From: Bacillota bacterium
GTDB lineage: Bacteria > Bacillota > Clostridia > Christensenellales > CAG-138
NCBI GenBank assembly: GCA_023458355.1
Contig: JAEWZS010000034.1
Span: forward strand, 1 to 6,276
DNA length: 6,276 nucleotides
Direction of reading: 5' to 3'
Part shown: positions 1 to 5,122 of the stretch, in pieces
Layout of the letters: each line of letters begins with the position of its first letter
Numbering within the stretch: the first letter of the stretch is position 1
Notes under the pieces: generated by a model
Database searches by the model: none
Told to the model about the DNA's origin: nothing
Seen by the model: the letters and a program-made list of their open reading frames with translations, nothing else
Position numbers and translations under genes: made by a program

Positions 1-38
1 GTTCATCTTCTATACGACATTAGGCATTTCCAATTTTT

Positions 39-44
39 AGGAGG
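39..44 (+). promoter_or_regulatory. Ribosome binding site of the FIVAR-like repeat gene
   Basis: AGGAGG lies five bases before the ATG at 50. An in-frame TAG at 38-40 closes the frame just upstream, so the ATG at 50 is the only sensible start in the visible DNA even though the protein then begins inside a repeat module. Confidence 0.75.
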
Positions 45-49
45 TTATT

Positions 50-754
50 ATGAAAGCATTTGAATGCTATGCACAAGCCGATTATTCATCCGAGAACTGG
101 ATGGTTTTACTAAATGCCAAGGCAGAAGGCGATATAAACATCGACAATGCAACTTCCGTTGAAGAAGTTATGTCGGCATTAGAAAACGCACAAGCGGCGA
201 TGGCTGCTGTTAAGACGTTGCTTGACTACGCAAAAGAGGCAGCGCATCAAAGCCTGAATGCTGCGCTTGCAGGCTATGCACAGGATAATTATTCACCGGA
301 AAACTGGGCAATCTTACTTAACTTAACAGCCGACACAGACAATGCTGCTTCCGTTTCGGATGTTATGACAGCCTTGAACAACGCGAAATCAGCAATGGCT
401 GCTGTTAATACACTGCTTATCGATGCAAAGATTTTAGCGCATACGAGTTTGAATTCCGCACTTGCAGCTTATTCTCAGGCCGACTATTCACCTGATAACT
501 GGGCTGTATTGAACGGACTCAAGGAAGCCGGCGACACAGCAATCGATGCAGCTTTAGATCTAGCCACGGTAGAAGCGGCTCAGTCGGCAGCAGTTACGGG
601 GATGGAAGGGGTGCAAACAATCGCCCGGATTTTAGCTGCATTAAAATCTTCTACACGTGGTGCTTTGGCAGCAGTATTTAAGACCTATACGGAGAGTGAC
701 TACACCGCTGATGATTGGACAGTGTTGAAAGAATTCAAGGAAGCCGGCGACTAA
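50..754 (+). CDS. FIVAR-like helical repeat protein, upstream part, ended by a TAA inside a repeat
   Basis: This 234-residue product is made of helical modules with the pattern YxxxDYSxENW..L..A...(A)V..A..A...A. Each module is recognisable by a Tyr followed by a DY-x-x-(D/E)-(N/D)-W motif; the Tyr positions are residues 7, 76, 141 and 213. Such three-helix modules resemble the FIVAR family, found in tandem in large surface adhesins of Firmicutes. No signal peptide or membrane segment is visible, and the first module is cut short: MKAFECY aligns with the end of the helix that precedes each later module, so the 5' part of a longer gene may be lost. The TAA at 752-754 replaces an ACA or AAA codon found at the same place in sister repeats, and the same reading frame then continues without a stop to 1708. 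The product is therefore probably the first half of a broken gene. Assignment to a FIVAR-like fold is by pattern; a role in adhesion is inferred from family habit only. Confidence 0.6.
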   Translation: MKAFECYAQADYSSENWMVLLNAKAEGDINIDNATSVEEVMSALENAQAAMAAVKTLLDYAKEAAHQSLNAALAGYAQDNYSPENWAILLNLTADTDNAASVSDVMTALNNAKSAMAAVNTLLIDAKILAHTSLNSALAAYSQADYSPDNWAVLNGLKEAGDTAIDAALDLATVEAAQSAAVTGMEGVQTIARILAALKSSTRGALAAVFKTYTESDYTADDWTVLKEFKEAGD

Positions 755-1333
755 GCAATCGACGCAGCTCTAGACCTGGCCGCGGTAGAAGCGGCTCATT
801 CTGCAGCAGTTACGGGGATGGAAGGTGTTCAGGCATTCGTCTGGATCTTGGACGCAGCGAAGTCAGCTGCGCGTGAAGCGTTGGCGGAGGTATTCGGGAC
901 CTATACGGAAAGTGACTATACTACCGATGATTGGATGGTATTGGTTGGATTTAAGGAAGCCGGTGACAAAGGAATTGATGCGGCTACGGACCTAGCCGAG
1001 GTAGAAGTGGCCCAATCGGCAGCAGTTATGGAGATGGAAGGCGTTAAGACAATCGCCAGGATCTTAGAAGCAGCCAAATCAACCTCACATGGGGCTTTGG
1101 AATCAGCATTTAAGACCTATACGGAGAGTGACTATATCGCTGATGATTGGATGGTATTGGTTGGATTCAAGGAAGCCGGCGACACAGCAATCGATGCAGC
1201 TTTAGACCTAGCCGAGGTAGAAGCGGCCCGACTCGCAGCAGTTACCGGGATGGAAGGCGTTGAGACAATCGCCAAGATCTTAGAAGCAGCCAAATCAGCC
1301 GCACATGAGACTTTGGCGGCTTCATTTGAAGCC
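470..1333 (+). repeat. Tandem 216-bp repeats encoding 72-residue helical modules
   Basis: The module landmark Tyr codon occurs at 470, 686, 902 and 1118, exactly 216 bases apart each time. The two earlier intervals are different (68 to 275 is 207 bases; 275 to 470 is 195 bases). The later copies share long near-identical blocks, for example around 683, 899 and 1115, whereas the first two modules are more diverged. This suggests recent expansion or homogenisation of the downstream copies. End limits are approximate. Confidence 0.8.
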
Positions 1334-1708
1334 GATACAGGGAGCAACGATACCGTTGGTGACGATACGGAGAGCAACGATACCGTTGGTGACGATACGG
1401 AGGGCAATGATGCCGTTGATGATGATACGGAGAGTAACGCCATCGTTGATGACGCAACAGAGAGCAACGATGCCGTTGATAATGATACGGAGAGCAACGA
1501 TACCGTTGGTGACGATACGGAGAGCAATGATACCGTTGACGATGATTCGCAGAGCAGCGACACCATTGATGACGGGTCGATATTGACCGATTTAATCACA
1601 ACCGGTGATACAGAAATGGATGCCGTTACGGAAATAGAGCAAATAGTAGAGCCACCCGCAACGGATGCACCGGATGTAACGCGGCAGAAGAGAAGCCGGC
1701 CGAACTAG
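818..1708 (+). pseudogene. Downstream part of the FIVAR-like repeat gene with acidic decapeptide tail
   Basis: This stretch is in the same frame as the gene starting at 50 and continues it beyond the TAA at 752-754. The first ATG (818) lies in the middle of a module and has no Shine-Dalgarno sequence, so independent translation is doubtful. It holds the rest of module four and modules five and six, with repeat Tyr codons at 902-904 and 1118-1120. Then follow eight decapeptides of the type ESNDTVGDDT (1340-1579) and a short tail. The overall composition is strongly acidic, yet the last residues (VTRQKRSRPN) are basic, and the -1 frame carries an acidic-rich continuation to 1797, which suggests a second lesion near 1679. 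No LPXTG motif, transmembrane anchor or other wall-attachment signal is visible in either ending. The decapeptide tail could be a stalk or spacer. The alternative is that both pieces are expressed as short separate proteins. Confidence 0.5.
1340..1579 (+). repeat. Eight tandem 30-bp repeats encoding acidic decapeptides
   Basis: Eight in-frame units of ten codons follow one another without spacers. The consensus is (E/G)SNDTV(G/D)DDT, and the last unit is the most diverged (QSSDTIDDGS). Length changes by slippage or recombination would keep the reading frame. The units are contiguous and coding, which rules out a CRISPR array. Confidence 0.85.
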
Positions 1709-1797
1709 ATCCCATTCATGAAAACATTACTCTTGGTACAACGAACGAAATGACACGGTTAATATTGTTTCGTAAACTCAATAACAGACAAAAGTAG
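1681..1797 (+). other. Probable frameshifted C-terminal end of the repeat gene
   Basis: In the frame one base back from the repeat gene, an open stretch of 38 codons runs from 1681 to a TAG at 1795-1797. It starts AAEEKPAELDPIHEN, which fits the acidic, Glu- and Pro-containing tail better than the basic VTRQKRSRPN read in the main frame. The stop lies just 12 bases before the terminator stem. One lost base near 1679 would explain the change. No obvious slippery heptamer is seen, so programmed frameshifting is not favoured. Confidence 0.4.
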
Positions 1798-1809
1798 AGA
1801 ATACTCACG

Positions 1810-1841
1810 AAAAGCTGATTGCTTATAGCGATCAGCTTTTT
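1810..1841 (+). terminator. Rho-independent terminator of the repeat gene
   Basis: Arms 1810-1823 and 1827-1840 form a 14-bp stem with one G-T wobble around a 3-base loop (TAT), ending in a T run. The A run at the 5' side would also give some termination on the other strand. Confidence 0.85.
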
Positions 1842-1926
1842 GAATTGCCACCAACCGATGCAAAGAGAGGCTTGTACTAGGAAGAAACATTGTGGATCCC
1901 GTCACAATACCGGATTATATCCTGTC

Positions 1927-1956
1927 TTGTGATTGCATCTCATTTATGCATAAAAT
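1927..1956 (+). promoter_or_regulatory. Possible promoter of the 40-residue orphan gene
   Basis: TTGTGA (1927-1932) and TAAAAT (1951-1956) are separated by 18 bases and lie about 50 bases before the start codon at 2007. The match to the sigma-A consensus is moderate, so this is a suggestion from spacing and position. Confidence 0.35.
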
Positions 1957-2006
1957 ACGTTTTTTTACCTAAGATAATTAAAACCAGTATTCAAAGGAGT
2001 ATTCTA

Positions 2007-2129
2007 ATGAAAAAGGAGCCGAAAGAAAGGCAACTTCCGTCTACATCGGATAACGCCAAGCACAAGTCTCGGCAAGTAAAAAAGAAAAACGGAAATACCT
2101 CGGGGAATAAAGCGCTCAACAAAGAATGA
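2007..2129 (+). CDS. Small lysine-rich protein of unknown function (40 residues)
   Basis: The frame is open from an ATG at 1890, but the ATG at 2007 is preferred because AAAGGAG lies at 1993-1999, seven bases upstream; the upstream extension has no such site and reads as unconstrained hydrophobic and basic sequence. The product begins MKKEPKERQLPST, is very rich in Lys, Asn and Ser, and has no hydrophobic segment, so it should be cytoplasmic and largely disordered. It may bind nucleic acid or an acidic partner through charge, but no family is recognised. It stands alone between the terminator at 1810-1841 and the hairpin at 2187-2215. The evidence for a gene is the ribosome binding site plus flanking signals; a chance frame remains possible. 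Confidence 0.5.
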   Translation: MKKEPKERQLPSTSDNAKHKSRQVKKKNGNTSGNKALNKE

Positions 2130-2186
2130 ACGTGAATTGGGTATGCACATCCCTGTAAAAGCAAGTATCAAAACCTGCGCCTATAG

Positions 2187-2215
2187 ATAAATCCCATTAT
2201 ATGGGGTTTATTTTA
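2187..2215 (+). terminator. Terminator-like hairpin after the small orphan gene
   Basis: ATAAATCCCA pairs with TGGGGTTTAT (stem of about 10 bp with one T-G wobble, loop of about 5 bases), and a short T run follows at 2211-2214. It is weaker than the other terminators in the window because the stem is AT-rich and the tail is short. Confidence 0.6.
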
Positions 2216-2255
2216 TGCAATTTTATGGTTGAAGCAGTAAGTAAGCAAATACTAC

Positions 2256-2274
2256 GCAATGCTTTTGGAGGCAC
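2256..2274. repeat. Degenerate copy of the terminator arm plus tRNA-Cys 3' end
   Basis: GCAATGCTTTT followed by GGAGGCAC repeats the order found at 2597-2619, where the same 11 bases form one terminator arm and GGAGGCAC is the 3' end of the tRNA-Cys gene read on the other strand. The copy here lacks a few bases between the two blocks. It could be a relic of a duplicated tRNA end or an old attachment-site-like repeat; it is too short to be certain. Confidence 0.4.
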
Positions 2275-2280
2275 AACTCG

Positions 2281-2376
2281 GCGACCCACCCAAAGGCGGG
2301 AAGGTTCTCTGCCGTGCCCCAGCTAGAACTTCCTTGTGAAGTCGGTTCGATTCCGGAGTGGGAGTAACCTGCGTGA
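2281..2376 (+). other. Structured gene-free segment with a tRNA T-arm-like motif
   Basis: GGTTCGATTCC at 2344-2354 matches the conserved T-loop of tRNAs in the plus orientation. GGAAGGTTCT pairs with AGAACTTCC (about 2299-2332, one bulge), and an alternative helix ACTTC/GAAGT overlaps it. No complete tRNA fold could be drawn: the bases before the T-arm do not form a valid anticodon arm, and the only acceptor-like pairing (CCCACCC at 2285-2291 with GAGTGGG at 2356-2362) has a mismatch and would leave an irregular T stem. It may be a decayed tRNA, a tRNA-like RNA or an unrelated structured RNA. Confidence 0.3.
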
Positions 2377-2403
2377 AAAATATTATGTAATAGTCGGGAA
2401 TGA

Positions 2404-2578
2404 GTGAATTATCGGCTTACGCCGATGTGAAATACTTTGCTTGCGCAAATCGTGAAATTGCTCGTGCTGCTCACAGTGAAATGAAATAAATCCACCACGC
2501 CCGCAGGCATTTCACATGCCGTAGGCATAATTCACGCGCACAGCGCTTTTCACAAATCCGCATGCGGATTTATTTCAC
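2404..2578. repeat. Mirrored hairpin array with GTGAAAT / ATTTCAC heptamers
   Basis: Four GTGAA(A/T)T heptamers start at 2404, 2427, 2452 and 2476. Four complementary heptamers ((A/T)(A/T)TTCAC) start at 2509, 2529, 2547 and 2572. Between them sit small hairpins: ATCGGC/GCCGAT (2411-2426), TTTGC/GCAAA (2436-2449), a weak one (2464-2474), GCC/GGC (2499-2508), ATGCC/GGCAT (2516-2528), GCGC/GCGC (2536-2546) and AAATCCGC/GCGGATTT (2554-2571). The left and right heptamers can pair as nested helices, giving a tree-like fold with hairpins on both sides. No convincing protein is encoded here. It may be a non-coding mobile or palindromic element family; function unknown. Confidence 0.65.
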
Positions 2579-2579
2579 T

Positions 2580-2609
2580 AAAAAAGCATTGCTCGCGCAA
2601 TGCTTTTTT
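2580..2609 (-). terminator. Rho-independent terminator of the tRNA operon
   Basis: AAAAAAGCATTGC (2580-2592) pairs perfectly with GCAATGCTTTTTT (2597-2609) around a 4-base loop. Read on the minus strand it lies directly after the CCA of tRNA-Cys and ends in a T run. The A and T runs make it bidirectional in principle. Confidence 0.88.
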
Positions 2610-2610
2610 A

Positions 2611-2685
<75 letters not shown>

Positions 2686-2689
2686 GTTT

Positions 2690-2707
2690 GCTCTGCATTT
2701 GCAGAGC
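2690..2707 (-). other. Hairpin in the tRNA-Gly / tRNA-Cys spacer
   Basis: GCTCTGC and GCAGAGC form a perfect 7-bp stem with a 4-base loop in the only long spacer (24 bases) of the operon; the other spacers are 2 or 3 bases. There is no T run, so it is more likely a processing or protective element than a terminator, although attenuation of the last gene is possible. Confidence 0.5.
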
Positions 2708-2709
2708 TT

Positions 2710-2785
2710 TGGAGCGGGAAACGGGGCTCGAACCCGCCACCTCCGCCTTGGCAAGGCGGCGCTCTACCGAATGAGCTATTCCCGC
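2710..2785 (-). tRNA. tRNA-Gly (GCC)
   Basis: A 76-base cloverleaf with acceptor GCGGGAA/TTCCCGC, anticodon stem CCGCC/GGCGG, loop TTGCCAA (anticodon at 2750-2752), T-loop TTCGAGC and encoded CCA. It is fourth in the operon, 3 bases after tRNA-Phe. Confidence 0.96.
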
Positions 2786-2788
2786 AAC

Positions 2789-2864
2789 TGGTGCCTCAGA
2801 GTGGAGTTGAACCACCGACACAGGGATTTTCAGTCCCTTGCTCTACCAGCTGAGCTACCGAGGC
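2789..2864 (-). tRNA. tRNA-Phe (GAA)
   Basis: A 76-base cloverleaf with an acceptor stem starting GCCTCGG and ending CTGAGGC, anticodon stem AGGGA/TCCCT, loop CTGAAAA (anticodon at 2829-2831), T-loop TTCAACT and encoded CCA. It is third in the operon. Confidence 0.96.
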
Positions 2865-2867
2865 AAA

Positions 2868-2944
2868 TGGCGACCCGGAGGGGGCTCGAACCCCTGACCT
2901 CCAGCGTGACAGGCTGGCATTCTAACCAACTGAACTACCGGGCC
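2868..2944 (-). tRNA. tRNA-Asp (GTC)
   Basis: A 77-base cloverleaf starting GGCCCGG, with anticodon stem CCAGC/GCTGG, loop CTGTCAC (anticodon at 2908-2910), T stem AGGGG/CCCCT, discriminator G (usual for tRNA-Asp) and encoded CCA. One G-T wobble is present in the acceptor stem. It is second in the operon, with 2 bases between it and tRNA-Val. Confidence 0.96.
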
Positions 2945-2946
2945 AT

Positions 2947-3022
2947 TGGTGGGAGCAACAGGGCTCGAACCTGTGACCCCTTGCTTGTAAGGCAAGTGCT
3001 CTCCCAGCTGAGCTATGCTCCC
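2947..3022 (-). tRNA. tRNA-Val (TAC)
   Basis: A 76-base cloverleaf with acceptor GGGAGCA/TGCTCCC, anticodon stem CTTGC/GCAAG, loop CTTACAA (anticodon at 2987-2989), T-loop TTCGAGC, discriminator A and encoded CCA. It is the first gene of the operon, directly behind the promoter at 3051-3080. Confidence 0.96.
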
Positions 3023-3050
3023 ACGCGTCGCTAATGCGACCGCGAACATT

Positions 3051-3080
3051 AGTATACCGCATTTTTTGACGCGGTGTCAA
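3051..3080 (-). promoter_or_regulatory. Promoter of the tRNA operon
   Basis: On the minus strand TTGACA (3075-3080) and TATACT (3051-3056) are 18 bases apart, close to the sigma-A consensus. Transcription should start near 3044, leaving a leader of about 20 bases. A small hairpin, GTCGC/GCGAC (3027-3040), overlaps the leader. Confidence 0.85.
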
Positions 3081-3090
3081 CGACTGCCGC

Positions 3091-3122
3091 ATACTTTTCT
3101 GCGCAATCGCGAATACTTTTCT
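3091..3122. repeat. Two direct repeats 22 bases apart upstream of the tRNA promoter
   Basis: ATACTTTTCT occurs at 3091-3100 and again at 3113-3122. The 22-base period is about two helical turns, and the repeats lie directly upstream of the -35 box of the tRNA operon, A-rich on the minus strand. They could be UP-element-like contacts or a protein binding pair; the rest of 3123-3224 shows nothing clear. Confidence 0.4.
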
Positions 3123-3224
3123 TTGTACGCGTGAAAAGAAGGCTCCTTTGTGCTGCGATAATGCGGGAACAGCCGCAATCGCGCACGCTGTCGCCATATT
3201 TTAACATTTAATCGAGAATAAAGA

Positions 3225-3253
3225 TTGACAAATATAATTTTGCACAATACAAT
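3225..3253 (+). promoter_or_regulatory. Promoter of the FMN reductase-like gene
   Basis: TTGACA (3225-3230) and TACAAT (3248-3253) are 17 bases apart in AT-rich DNA. Transcription should start near 3260, giving a leader of about 60 bases before the ATG at 3320. Confidence 0.8.
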
Positions 3254-3319
3254 AATAGAAGAAAGCAAACTACTGCGCCGCAGGCGAAGCAATAGAAGAT
3301 CTTGGGAGGAAATTTGTTT

Positions 3320-3889
3320 ATGTTGAACATCGGCATTATCATCGGCAGCACAAGGCCTGGCCGCAAGGCCGAAACGGTCGCCAAATGGGTATATGAAATC
3401 GCAAAAAAGCGCACGGACGCAAACTTTGAAATCGTGGACATTAAGGAGTACAATCTCCCCCTCATGGATGAGCCTTTCCCGCCTTCCATGGGGAAATATC
3501 AAAACGAGCACACCAAAGTATGGGCTAAAGAGATCGCTCAGTTTGACGGGTTTATTTTCGTAACGCCGGAATACAACCACACCATACCGGCCGCGCTTAA
3601 AAACGCCATCGATTACCTTTATGCCGAGTGGAACGATAAGTCTCTTGGCTTTGTAAGCTACGGCTCCGTGGGCGGCATTCGCTCCGTGGAGCATTTGCGT
3701 GAGATTGCAGGCTTTTTAAGGCTCGCTGACGTGCAGTCGCAGGTAGGCCTATCGCTGTTTACCGACTTTGAAAATATGACGGAGTTTAAGCCCGATCCCC
3801 GTCATGACAAGGAAGTGGAAAGACTTATTGACGATGTAATCCTTTGGGGTGCGGCGATGAAGACTGTACGAGAGGCGAAGAAGCAGTAA
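3320..3889 (+). CDS. NADPH-dependent FMN reductase family protein (flavodoxin-like quinone/azo reductase)
   Basis: The 189-residue product has the family's flavodoxin-like fold markers. The phosphate-binding loop GSTRPGR (residues 9-15) follows the first beta strand, TPEYNHTIPAALKNAIDYL (82-100) is the signature around the flavin ring, and SYGSVGGIRS (113-122) forms the third contact region. Members are small soluble dimers that bind FMN and pass two electrons from NAD(P)H to quinones, azo compounds, chromate or other acceptors; the natural acceptor here cannot be told. The length fits the family. The ATG at 3320 is chosen because GGGAGGA lies at 3304-3310, nine bases upstream; a TTG at 3302 is in frame but sits just before that site. 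The gene is a single transcription unit with its own promoter and shares a bidirectional terminator with the convergent DUF362 gene. Confidence 0.9.
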   Translation: MLNIGIIIGSTRPGRKAETVAKWVYEIAKKRTDANFEIVDIKEYNLPLMDEPFPPSMGKYQNEHTKVWAKEIAQFDGFIFVTPEYNHTIPAALKNAIDYLYAEWNDKSLGFVSYGSVGGIRSVEHLREIAGFLRLADVQSQVGLSLFTDFENMTEFKPDPRHDKEVERLIDDVILWGAAMKTVREAKKQ

Positions 3890-3919
3890 TTTAATATGTA
3901 GTTCAAAAGTATAAAAGAA

Positions 3920-3951
3920 GCGCCGCCGAAAAACTTTCGGCGGCGCATTTT
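3920..3951. terminator. Bidirectional terminator between convergent genes
   Basis: GCGCCGCCGAAA (3920-3931) pairs perfectly with TTTCGGCGGCGC (3935-3946) around a 3-base loop, a 12-bp GC-rich stem. ATTTT follows on the plus strand, and the minus strand continues TTCTTTTAT. It therefore serves both the reductase gene and the DUF362 gene. Confidence 0.9.
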
Positions 3952-3960
3952 GCTTGAGGT

Positions 3961-5046
3961 CTATTTGATTTTTATAAGCTCGTAATCTTGTGTACCGAGG
4001 CCATAGCCCTCGAGTGCACGCACCTGCACGAACGGGTCTTTGCCGTGGATGCGCTCAAACAGGTGGCCGTTTTCACCAAGTTCATGCCCCTCGGGAAGCC
4101 CGGCTTTAATGAGGTCCTCGGTTTTGATGGCGTCAAGGCAGGCGCGTTCGAGCGCAACGATATCGTTCGACGCCATAATGCCAATGTCGGGCACGAGGGC
4201 AGGGGTGGTCATGCCCCAGCAGTCGCACAAAACTGTAATCTGTGTGAGCACGTTTATAAAATAGGTATGATTGGGCTTGAAGGTATCGAGCACCGTTTTG
4301 GTGCAAAGCGCCATGCCCTGCTGGAAAGCGTCAAAATTGCTTTCGTCGAGCGTGACCGCGCCCGTGGGGCATACCTTTACACAATGCTGGCAAAGCGTAC
4401 AGTCGTGGTAATTTACCTCGTATTTGCCGGACTTAGAAAAATGGTTGGCGTTATGGTTGCAGGCTTTTATGCAGCGCCCGCAATGCGTGCAAAGCGCTTC
4501 GTTCCATAGTAAACCGCCCTCTAAGCGATGAAGCTCGCGCCTTGTGCGCGTGGTGACGCAGCCCATAGCGATGTTCTTGCATGCCCCGCCGTAACCGCAA
4601 GCACCGTGTCCCTTAACATGCGAAAAATCGATAAGTACGTCGGCATCTTGTATGTAACCCGCAACATCTACATGCGTAAATGAGCGAAGCTCCACCTTTT
4701 TAGTGTAGTAGTATTTGTCGAGGTGGCCGCATACGTCAAGCACAGGGCAGCCTAGGATGCTTTCCACATAGCCGCGGTTTTCGGGGTGACGTTCCTTTAT
4801 GGCATGGTCGCAGACGAAGCAATCGCCGCCATGTTCCTTCACAAAGCTCACCAGGATGCGTACAAACACGGGCGGAATGGTGCTGTAGGAAAGGTTGTCG
4901 CCGATATGCATCTTAATGGCTACGGACTTGCCGTTCACAATATCGGCAAGTTCGCTCTTTTCAAGCATGCGTTTAAATTTGGCTGGCAGGGTTTGGTTAG
5001 AGTCGTAACGGGAAAAGCCGAGCGGCGCAAACAATACTTTTGACAT
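3961..5046 (-). CDS. DUF362 domain protein with two 4Fe-4S ferredoxin motifs
   Basis: The 361-residue product carries a DUF362 domain split around a ferredoxin insert. The segment SHVKGHGACGYGGACKNIAMGC (roughly residues 142-163) is typical of DUF362 proteins. Two 4Fe-4S motifs follow: CTHCGRCIKACNHNA (Cys 186, 189, 192, 196) and CTLCQHCVKVCPTGA (Cys 216, 219, 222, 226). The first lacks the usual Pro after the fourth Cys. The C-terminal part (about 250-350) resumes the DUF362 fold with further Cys (274, 276). There is no signal peptide, so it should be a cytoplasmic iron-sulphur protein of anaerobes, probably in electron transfer; substrate and partner are unknown for the family. ATG 5044-5046 is preceded by GAGG at 5054-5057 with 7 bases of spacing. 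It lies downstream of the XRE-S24 gene on the same strand but has its own promoter in the short gap. Confidence 0.88.
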   Translation of the reverse strand: MSKVLFAPLGFSRYDSNQTLPAKFKRMLEKSELADIVNGKSVAIKMHIGDNLSYSTIPPVFVRILVSFVKEHGGDCFVCDHAIKERHPENRGYVESILGCPVLDVCGHLDKYYYTKKVELRSFTHVDVAGYIQDADVLIDFSHVKGHGACGYGGACKNIAMGCVTTRTRRELHRLEGGLLWNEALCTHCGRCIKACNHNANHFSKSGKYEVNYHDCTLCQHCVKVCPTGAVTLDESNFDAFQQGMALCTKTVLDTFKPNHTYFINVLTQITVLCDCWGMTTPALVPDIGIMASNDIVALERACLDAIKTEDLIKAGLPEGHELGENGHLFERIHGKDPFVQVRALEGYGLGTQDYELIKIK

Positions 5047-5081
5047 GCTCTTACCTCGTAAAATACTATGGATTTTTTGTT

Positions 5082-5110
5082 ATCATATCACGCGGCAGGA
5101 TAGGGGGCAA
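5082..5110 (-). promoter_or_regulatory. Promoter of the DUF362 gene
   Basis: On the minus strand TTGCCC (5105-5110) and TATGAT (5082-5087) are 17 bases apart. The -10 box is a good match and the -35 box moderate. The -35 region overlaps the right arm of a GGGGGC/GCCCCC inverted repeat that spans the end of the upstream regulator gene. Confidence 0.6.
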
Positions 5111-5122
5111 GGGAAACGAAAC

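Noticed and set aside
1340..1579. Regular 30-bp repeats resembling a CRISPR array
   Set aside because: The units are contiguous with no unique spacers and encode decapeptides in frame.
1132..1599. Long minus-strand open frame opposite the repeat gene, Ser/Val-rich
   Set aside because: It is the antisense of the acidic decapeptide and helical repeats; its repetitive composition follows from theirs and it has no ribosome binding site.
1890..2006. Upstream extension of the 40-residue gene to an ATG at 1890
   Set aside because: No ribosome binding site precedes 1890, and it would bury the good site at 1993-1999 inside the coding region.
2355..2376. Resemblance of GGAGTGGGAGTAACCTGCG to a T-box antiterminator motif
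   Set aside because: The match to the conserved T-box sequence is poor, no specifier or Stem I fold is seen, and no aminoacyl-tRNA synthetase or amino-acid gene follows.
2281..2376. A complete, functional tRNA gene in the plus orientation
   Set aside because: Counting back from the T-arm gives no valid anticodon arm, with no T at position 33, and no matching acceptor stem, in either short or long variable-arm form.
3988..4509. Plus-strand open frame of 173 codons opposite the DUF362 gene
   Set aside because: The minus strand encodes a well-recognised protein with ferredoxin motifs; the opposite frame shows no family pattern or start signal.
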